This document shows positions 5,123-9,558 of a DNA stretch of 9,558 bases, piece after piece. The notes beneath the pieces were generated by a model. The model was given only the letters and a program-made list of their open reading frames with translations. It was not told where the DNA came from and searched no databases. Position 1 is the first letter of the stretch. Every line of letters starts with the position of its first letter. Position numbers and translations under genes: made by a program. The stretch is taken from NCBI GenBank assembly GCA_050999295.1, contig JBPCPI010000248.1, forward strand, positions 1 to 9,558. The letters are read 5' to 3'. This stretch comes from JACCQS01 sp050999295. Its GTDB lineage: Bacteria; Actinomycetota; Actinomycetes; Mycobacteriales; Geodermatophilaceae.

Positions 5123-6601
5123 ATGACGCTGGCACTGCGGTACGCGGCGCGGTCTGACCGGGGGCTGATCCGAGCCAAGAACGACGACTCGGTCTACGCC
5201 GGCCCTCGGTTGCTGGCGGTCGCGGATGGCATGGGCGGGTATGCCGGCGGGGATGTGGCCAGCCAGGTCGTGATCGCGGCGTTGGAACACCTCGACGAAG
5301 AACTGCCGACCGGCGACATGCTCGCCGCCCTTGCGCGGGCCACGAGTGATGGCAGCGAGCATCTGCGTGAGCTGGTACGGGAGGACAACGCCCTCGAAGG
5401 CATGGGGACCACGCTGACTGCGTTGCTGTTCGCCGGGTCGCGAATCGCCTTGTGCCACATCGGGGATTCCCGCGGTTATCTGTTGCGGGACGGCGTCCTG
5501 AGCCAGATCACCCACGACGACACCTTCGTCCAGGCCATGATCGACGAAGGGCGCATCACCGAAGAGGAAGCCCGTTCCCATCCTCAGCGCAACCTCATTC
5601 TCCGTGCGCTCAACGGCAACGACGTGGAACCAGACCTGTCGATCCGCGAGGCTCGGGTCGATGACCGGTACCTGCTGTGTAGCGACGGCCTGTCCGGCGT
5701 GGTGTCCGACGAGACCATCCAGGAGGCCCTTGAGATTCCGGATCCGCAGGCGGCCGCCAACCGGTTGATCGAGTTGGCCCTGCGTGGTGGAGGTCCGGAC
5801 AACATCACCTGCGTCGTAGCTGATGTCATCGATGACTCGCGCGACGGGGATACCGCGATGATCGATCCCGTCGTCGACGGGGCGGCCGGTGACAACGTCG
5901 GTCAACGCGACATCGATCCGGTCTCCTCGGCAGGCCGAGCCGCGCTGGCCGCACCGGAGAAGGCAACCGCGAGAGTCGCCGCACGTGCCGTTAGCCCACC
6001 GCCTCCGCGGCGTCGCAAGCGCGTACTGCTCGGCCTGCTGGCGGCCGTCGTCGTGTTGTCCCTGGCAGCCGGCGGAGTGTGGGCCTACGTGATGTCGCAG
6101 TACTTCGTGGGCGTGCTGACCGGTGACGGAGACAGCGAGCAGGTGGCGATCTTCCGTGGCGTCAACGCCGAACTCGTCGGTGTCGACTTCTTCCGCCTGC
6201 ACGAGGAGACCGGGATCGCCGTTGCCGACCTCAACGCCACCGCGCGCAGCTCGGTCATGGACGGCATCCCGGCCGCAGATCTTGCTGCCGCCCAAGGCAT
6301 TCTGGACAATCTGCGCGACGCCAGGCTTCCGGTGTGTGAGCCGTCTCCGACCAGATCCACCCAGCCGGCCGAGACTGCGAGCACCCCCGCAGGTCCGACC
6401 ACCCAACCGCCGGTCGACTTGCCACCGGCGTCGCAGACCGGCCCTGGCGTGTCCACGTCGACGACCAGCGCGACAACCGAGACCCAGGGCACCGGGACCG
6501 ACGTGAACGACCTCGAGGCGAACGGATTTCCGCCTTCGCGGCGGCGCCGCGGATGTCGGCCGCCGCCGCTCCGCCCACCCGTCGCAACACCGAACTCCTG
6601 A
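5123..6601 (+). CDS. pstP: PstP, PP2C-type Ser/Thr protein phosphatase
   Basis: A 492-residue membrane-anchored phosphatase that reverses phosphorylation by PknA/PknB and acts on their cell-wall and division substrates. The PP2C domain covers about 5-236 with metal and phosphate motifs RSDRGLIRAKNDD (10-22), VADGMGG (33-39, Asp35/Gly36), HIGDSRGYLLRDG (112-124, Asp115), CSDGLSGVVSDETI (186-199, Asp188) and GGGPDNIT (222-229, Asp226), all aligning with the known PstP metal ligands. A juxtamembrane linker (about 237-297) precedes a membrane helix (VLLGLLAAVVVLSLAAGGVW, 301-320) and an extracellular part (about 325-492) ending in a Thr/Ser/Pro-rich tail. The ectodomain lacks the cysteine-containing insertion of the M. 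tuberculosis protein and keeps one Cys at 405 and one at 478 (GCRPPP). ATG 5123 has only a distant GGGAA. The 3' end overlaps rodA by 49 bp. Confidence 0.95.
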   Translation: MTLALRYAARSDRGLIRAKNDDSVYAGPRLLAVADGMGGYAGGDVASQVVIAALEHLDEELPTGDMLAALARATSDGSEHLRELVREDNALEGMGTTLTALLFAGSRIALCHIGDSRGYLLRDGVLSQITHDDTFVQAMIDEGRITEEEARSHPQRNLILRALNGNDVEPDLSIREARVDDRYLLCSDGLSGVVSDETIQEALEIPDPQAAANRLIELALRGGGPDNITCVVADVIDDSRDGDTAMIDPVVDGAAGDNVGQRDIDPVSSAGRAALAAPEKATARVAARAVSPPPPRRRKRVLLGLLAAVVVLSLAAGGVWAYVMSQYFVGVLTGDGDSEQVAIFRGVNAELVGVDFFRLHEETGIAVADLNATARSSVMDGIPAADLAAAQGILDNLRDARLPVCEPSPTRSTQPAETASTPAGPTTQPPVDLPPASQTGPGVSTSTTSATTETQGTGTDVNDLEANGFPPSRRRRGCRPPPLRPPVATPNS

Positions 6602-7959
6602 TGCTGGGCTTCGCCTGCCTGCTGACTGTCGGCGCGCAGTCGATCGTCGATCTCACGGTGACCGGGTCGCTGACCGTGGAGGTGGCCACATTCGGTGCCT
6701 CGTTCGCCGCGATCTGGTTGGTAGCCCACCTCGTCGTACGCCGACTCGCCCCCTATGCCGACCCGCTGCTGCTGCCGGCCACAGCGCTGCTGTGCGGCCT
6801 TGGGCTGGTTGTCATCCACCGACTGGATCTGGCGGAGGAAGCCAATGCGGCTCTGGACGGGGACCCGGCGCCGAGCGCACAGGCGCCCAGCCAGTTGGTG
6901 TGGGCACTGGTCGGCCTTGTGCTGTTCATCGCGGTGTTGGCGATCATCCGCGATCACCGGTCGCTGGCCAGGTACGCCTACACCCTGATGTTCCTCGGGC
7001 TGATCGCACTGGCGATTCCGGCGGTGCTGCCCTCCTCGCTCTCAGAGGTGAACGGGGCAAAGCTGTGGATCCTGATCGGCGGCTTCTCGATCCAGCCCGG
7101 CGAATTCGCCAAGGTCGCGCTGATCTGCTTCTTCGCTGCTTATCTGGTGGACAAGCGAGATGTGCTGTCCCTGGCCAGTCGCCGCTTTTTGGGCCTGGAC
7201 TTTCCCCGCGGGCGCGACCTCGGCCCGGTGATCCTCGCCTGGGCGGTCAGCCTGCTGGTACTGATCTTCGAGCGCGACCTCGGCAGCTCATTGCTGATCT
7301 TCGGGATCTTCATGGTGATGCTCTACATTGCCACCGAGCGGTTCAGCTGGTTGCTGATCGGCCTGCTGATGTTCATGGGTGGTGCCTACCTCGCCTATCA
7401 GGCATTCGGCCACGTACGGCTTCGCGTCGACGTCTGGCTGGATCCCTTCGCCTACCGTGACGATGCCGGCTTCCAGATCGTGCAGGCGCTGTTCGGGTTG
7501 GGTACCGGCGGACTGTTCGGCACCGGACTGGGCGGCGGCCGTCCGGCCACGGTGCCCTATGCGAGTACGGACTTCATCGCCTCGGCGATCGGGGAGGAAC
7601 TGGGTCTGTTCGGGCTGGTGGCCCTCATCGTGTTGTTCTTGCTCATCGTCGAGCGCGGGCTGCGCACCGCCCTGGTCGTACGGGACAGCTTCGGCAAACT
7701 GCTGGCCGCGGGGTTGGCCTTCACCGTGGCCTGGCAGGTCTTCGTCGTGCTGGGCGGGGTGACCAAGCTGATCCCGTTGACCGGTCTGACCACCCCATTC
7801 GTGTCCTACGGCGGGTCGTCCCTGGTGGCGAACTTCGCGTTGATCGCTCTCCTCGTGCGGATCAGTGACGCCGCCCGCCGACCCGCGGTCGTGATGACGC
7901 CGAAGACGGACCTCTTCGACGCACCGACCCAGATCGTCAAGGCTACCGAGGACGCATGA
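6553..7959 (+). CDS. rodA: RodA, SEDS-family peptidoglycan glycosyltransferase
   Basis: A 468-residue polytopic membrane protein of the FtsW/RodA/SpoVE (SEDS) family that polymerises lipid II glycan together with a class B PBP, here PbpA. About ten hydrophobic segments span residues 16-436. Family landmarks: YADPLLLPATALLCGLGLVVIHRLDL (68-93), NGAKLWILIGGFSIQPGEFAK (167-187), FERDLGSSLL (239-248), VRLRVDVWLDPFAYRD (288-303) with Asp297 as the probable catalytic Asp, GTGLGGGRPATVPYASTDFI (323-342), GEELGLFGL (347-355) and the SEDS signature PLTGLTTPFVSYGGSS (408-423). ATG 6553 is chosen over ATG 6601 because residues 8-17 (PTRRNTELLM) match the conserved N-terminus of actinobacterial RodA. The start lies inside the pstP coding region with no clear Shine-Dalgarno, so translation probably depends on pstP. 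The last 4 bases (ATGA) overlap pbpA. Confidence 0.95.
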   Translation: MSAAAAPPTRRNTELLMLGFACLLTVGAQSIVDLTVTGSLTVEVATFGASFAAIWLVAHLVVRRLAPYADPLLLPATALLCGLGLVVIHRLDLAEEANAALDGDPAPSAQAPSQLVWALVGLVLFIAVLAIIRDHRSLARYAYTLMFLGLIALAIPAVLPSSLSEVNGAKLWILIGGFSIQPGEFAKVALICFFAAYLVDKRDVLSLASRRFLGLDFPRGRDLGPVILAWAVSLLVLIFERDLGSSLLIFGIFMVMLYIATERFSWLLIGLLMFMGGAYLAYQAFGHVRLRVDVWLDPFAYRDDAGFQIVQALFGLGTGGLFGTGLGGGRPATVPYASTDFIASAIGEELGLFGLVALIVLFLLIVERGLRTALVVRDSFGKLLAAGLAFTVAWQVFVVLGGVTKLIPLTGLTTPFVSYGGSSLVANFALIALLVRISDAARRPAVVMTPKTDLFDAPTQIVKATEDA

Positions 7960-9404
7960 ACGCCCCCGTCCGCAAGATCGCGATTAGCGTGTTGGTGCTG
8001 TTCACCCTGCTGATTCTCAACGCCAACGTGATTCAGGTCATCCAGGCCGACAGTCTGCGCACGGACTCCGGGAACACCCGCGTCCTGATCGATGAGTACA
8101 GCCGCCAGCGCGGGTCGATCGTCGTCGACGGTCAGCCCATCGCCACGTCGGTGCCGACCGACGATGCCCTGCAGTACCTGCGCCAGTACCCGGCGGGGCC
8201 GGTCTATGCCCCGGCAACCGGCTTCTACTCCCTGATCTACGGCCCGTCGGCGATCGAGCGGACGGAGAACGACCTGCTGGCCGGCTCGGATGACCGACTG
8301 CTCGTCCGCCGGATCACTGATCTGTTCACCGGTCGAGACCCCAAGGGCGGCAACGTCCTGCTCACCCTGAACCCGGCCGCCCAGCAGGCCGCCTTTGATG
8401 CGCTGCAGGGAGTCACGGGGGCCGCGGTTGCACTCGACCCGAGGACCGGGGCGATCCTGGCCATGGCCAGCACGCCCAGCTATGACCCCAATCTGCTGTC
8501 CAGCCACGAGCCGGCAGCAATCCGGGAGTACGCCGCCCAGCTTGACGCCGCCGAACCCGACCCGAGGCTGAATCGCGCGACCCAGGACAATTTCCCACCC
8601 GGTTCGGTGTTCAAGACGGTCATCGCCGCGGCGGCACTCAGCAACGGCTTGACTCCCGAGTCGGTCATACCGGCGCCAGAGGTGCTCGAGCTCCCCGGCA
8701 CCTCGGCGACCTTGCGCAACTTCGGTGGTTCCTCATGCAGTGGCTCCGGTGAGCAATCCCTGATCGACGCGCTGACCATCTCCTGCAACACCGCCTTCGC
8801 CCAACTCGGGATCGACCTCGGCGAGGAACGGGTCCGCGAGATGGCAGCCGGATTCGGCATCGACGGCACCGGCTTTTCGATGCCGCTGCCGGTGGCGCCC
8901 AGCCTGTTGGGCGACATCGAGTCCGAGGCGGCATTGGGCCAGAGCAGTATCGGCCAGCGCGACGTAAGGCTCACCCCGTTGAACGCCGCGATGATCGCCA
9001 GCTGCATCGCCAACGACGGGCAGCTCATGACGCCTTATCTCGTCTCCGGGATTCAGGGCCCGGATCTGTCCGTCCTGGACGAGACCGACCCGGAAGTGTT
9101 CAGCGAGCCGATCGACGCCCGAGTCGCCAACGACCTGACCACGATGATGGTCAGCGTCGTCGAGAACGGCAGTGGCGAAGCCGCGCAGATCGATGGTATC
9201 GAGGTGGCCGGCAAGACCGGGACAGCAGAGGTCTCCGAGGGCGTGAACCCGCACACCTGGTTCATCGGCTTCGCGCCGGCCAATGATCCGCAGGTCGCCG
9301 TGGCCGTCTTCGTCGCCAACGGGGGCTCCTCGCAGAGCGAGCAGACCGGTGGCGCGGTCTCGGCGCCGATCGGCCGCGCGATCATGGAAGCGGCACTGGG
9401 ATGA
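7956..9404 (+). CDS. pbpA: PbpA, class B penicillin-binding protein (transpeptidase)
   Basis: A 482-residue class B PBP that crosslinks peptidoglycan outside the membrane with RodA as its glycosyltransferase partner. An N-terminal signal anchor (IAISVLVLFTLLILNANVIQ, 8-27) is followed by the non-catalytic domain with the conserved RVLIDEYSRQRGSIVVDG (42-59), YAPATGFYSLIYG (84-96) and LFTGRDPKGGNVLLTLNP (123-140). The transpeptidase domain (about 154-480) has SxxK at Ser217-Val-Phe-Lys220 (catalytic Ser217), SxN at Ser276-Cys-Asn278 and KTG at Lys420-Thr-Gly422. No PASTA repeats are present, as expected for PbpA as opposed to PonA or PknB. The ATG overlaps the rodA stop (ATGA) and GAGGA lies just upstream at 7948-7952. 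The length is close to the mycobacterial PbpA. Confidence 0.96.
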   Translation: MNAPVRKIAISVLVLFTLLILNANVIQVIQADSLRTDSGNTRVLIDEYSRQRGSIVVDGQPIATSVPTDDALQYLRQYPAGPVYAPATGFYSLIYGPSAIERTENDLLAGSDDRLLVRRITDLFTGRDPKGGNVLLTLNPAAQQAAFDALQGVTGAAVALDPRTGAILAMASTPSYDPNLLSSHEPAAIREYAAQLDAAEPDPRLNRATQDNFPPGSVFKTVIAAAALSNGLTPESVIPAPEVLELPGTSATLRNFGGSSCSGSGEQSLIDALTISCNTAFAQLGIDLGEERVREMAAGFGIDGTGFSMPLPVAPSLLGDIESEAALGQSSIGQRDVRLTPLNAAMIASCIANDGQLMTPYLVSGIQGPDLSVLDETDPEVFSEPIDARVANDLTTMMVSVVENGSGEAAQIDGIEVAGKTGTAEVSEGVNPHTWFIGFAPANDPQVAVAVFVANGGSSQSEQTGGAVSAPIGRAIMEAALG

Positions 9405-9416
9405 GGCCAGTGGTAT

Positions 9417-9433
9417 GCGCGCGCACAGCGCGC
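9417..9433. repeat. GC hairpin between pbpA and pknA
   Basis: GCGCGC (9419-9424) and GCGCGC (9428-9433) can pair around an ACA loop in the 55-bp gap; overlapping registers starting at 9417 are possible. The words GCGCGCGCACAGCGCGCTC resemble the repeat before pstP. There is no T-tract, so it need not terminate transcription; attenuation or mRNA stabilisation are possibilities. Confidence 0.4.
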
Positions 9434-9459
9434 TCCGACCCACATGAAGCTGGGCAAAC

Positions 9460-9558
9460 ATGAGCCTGAACACCGGGGTCCGACTCGGGGACCGCTACGA
9501 GCTGCTCAGCCGCATCGCCTTGGGCGGCATGGGAGAGGTGTGGCGCGGCCGGGACACC
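9460..9558 (+). CDS. pknA: PknA-type Ser/Thr protein kinase, N-terminal 33 codons
   Basis: The frame opens at ATG 9460 and runs off the window edge. It reads MSLNTGVRLGDRYELLSRIA followed by LGGMGEVWRGRDT. This contains the glycine-rich nucleotide-binding loop of Hanks-type kinases (IALGGMGEVW, residues 19-28), preceded by the RYEL strand typical of actinobacterial PknA/PknB. PknA rather than PknB is inferred from gene order (directly after pbpA) and from the N-terminal TGVRLGDRYELLSRIALGGMGEVW pattern. No strong Shine-Dalgarno is present; GGG at 9452-9454 is the best candidate. In the family PknA phosphorylates division and cell-wall proteins and is opposed by PstP. The catalytic core lies beyond the window. 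Confidence 0.88.
   Translation, partial: MSLNTGVRLGDRYELLSRIALGGMGEVWRGRDT

Noticed and set aside
4236..5135. 299-codon minus-strand open frame
   Set aside because: It spans fhaA/fhaB coding DNA and the repeat array, with Arg/Ser/Pro-rich composition and no family pattern.
4790..6406. 538-codon antisense open frame over fhaB and pstP
   Set aside because: It mirrors well-conserved plus-strand genes, has low-complexity composition and no recognisable domain; a typical high-GC shadow frame.

Overview
The window is high-GC DNA with actinobacterial codon use. Its right two thirds carry the conserved actinobacterial locus tRNA-Leu / fhaA-fhaB-pstP-rodA-pbpA-pknA, which in Mycobacterium and relatives lies near the chromosomal origin. 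Protein details agree closely with the mycobacterial versions I know, but the accessory genes and the short PstP ectodomain point to another actinobacterial family. Propionibacteriaceae is my guess, not something I can prove from the sequence.

Left third (1-2811), accessory: the C-terminal end of an actinobacterial hypothetical protein (3-341); a small regulator unit made of a 24-bp perfect palindrome inside a consensus-like promoter, a metal-ligand-free ArsR-type regulator (382-633, cut short by an in-frame TGA) and an SRPBCC/AHSA1-like protein (720-1202); and, convergent to it on the minus strand, a VOC/glyoxalase-fold protein (2407-2790) followed by a YihY/BrkB-type membrane protein (1243-2352) whose N-terminus is built of six 15-bp tandem repeats.

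Scar region (2809-3176): the last ~22 codons of an unidentified minus-strand gene abut the right end of an IS481-family element (the last ~80 transposase codons plus its terminus with two 16-bp direct repeats). The element ends 9 bp from the 3' end of tRNA-Leu(CAG) (3177-3259, minus). The rest of both the IS and the interrupted gene is absent, so an insertion was followed by a deletion or rearrangement, just outside the conserved cluster.

Right part (3515-9558), all plus strand: fhaA (phosphothreonine-binding adaptor), fhaB (membrane-anchored FHA protein), pstP (PP2C phosphatase), rodA (SEDS glycosyltransferase), pbpA (class B transpeptidase) and the first 33 codons of pknA (Ser/Thr kinase). 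fhaA/fhaB and rodA/pbpA overlap by 4 nt and pstP/rodA overlap by 49 nt, so this is a translationally coupled operon joining reversible Thr phosphorylation to peptidoglycan polymerisation and crosslinking. The one large break in it is a 184-bp intergenic stretch before pstP filled with imperfect repeats spaced 44 bp apart; a related GC hairpin sits between pbpA and pknA.

I see no wholly new multi-gene system. The most unusual items are the palindromic, probably leaderless ArsR promoter joined to a nonsense-truncated regulator, the IS481/tRNA scar with a beheaded gene, and the repeat array inside the cell-wall kinase operon.
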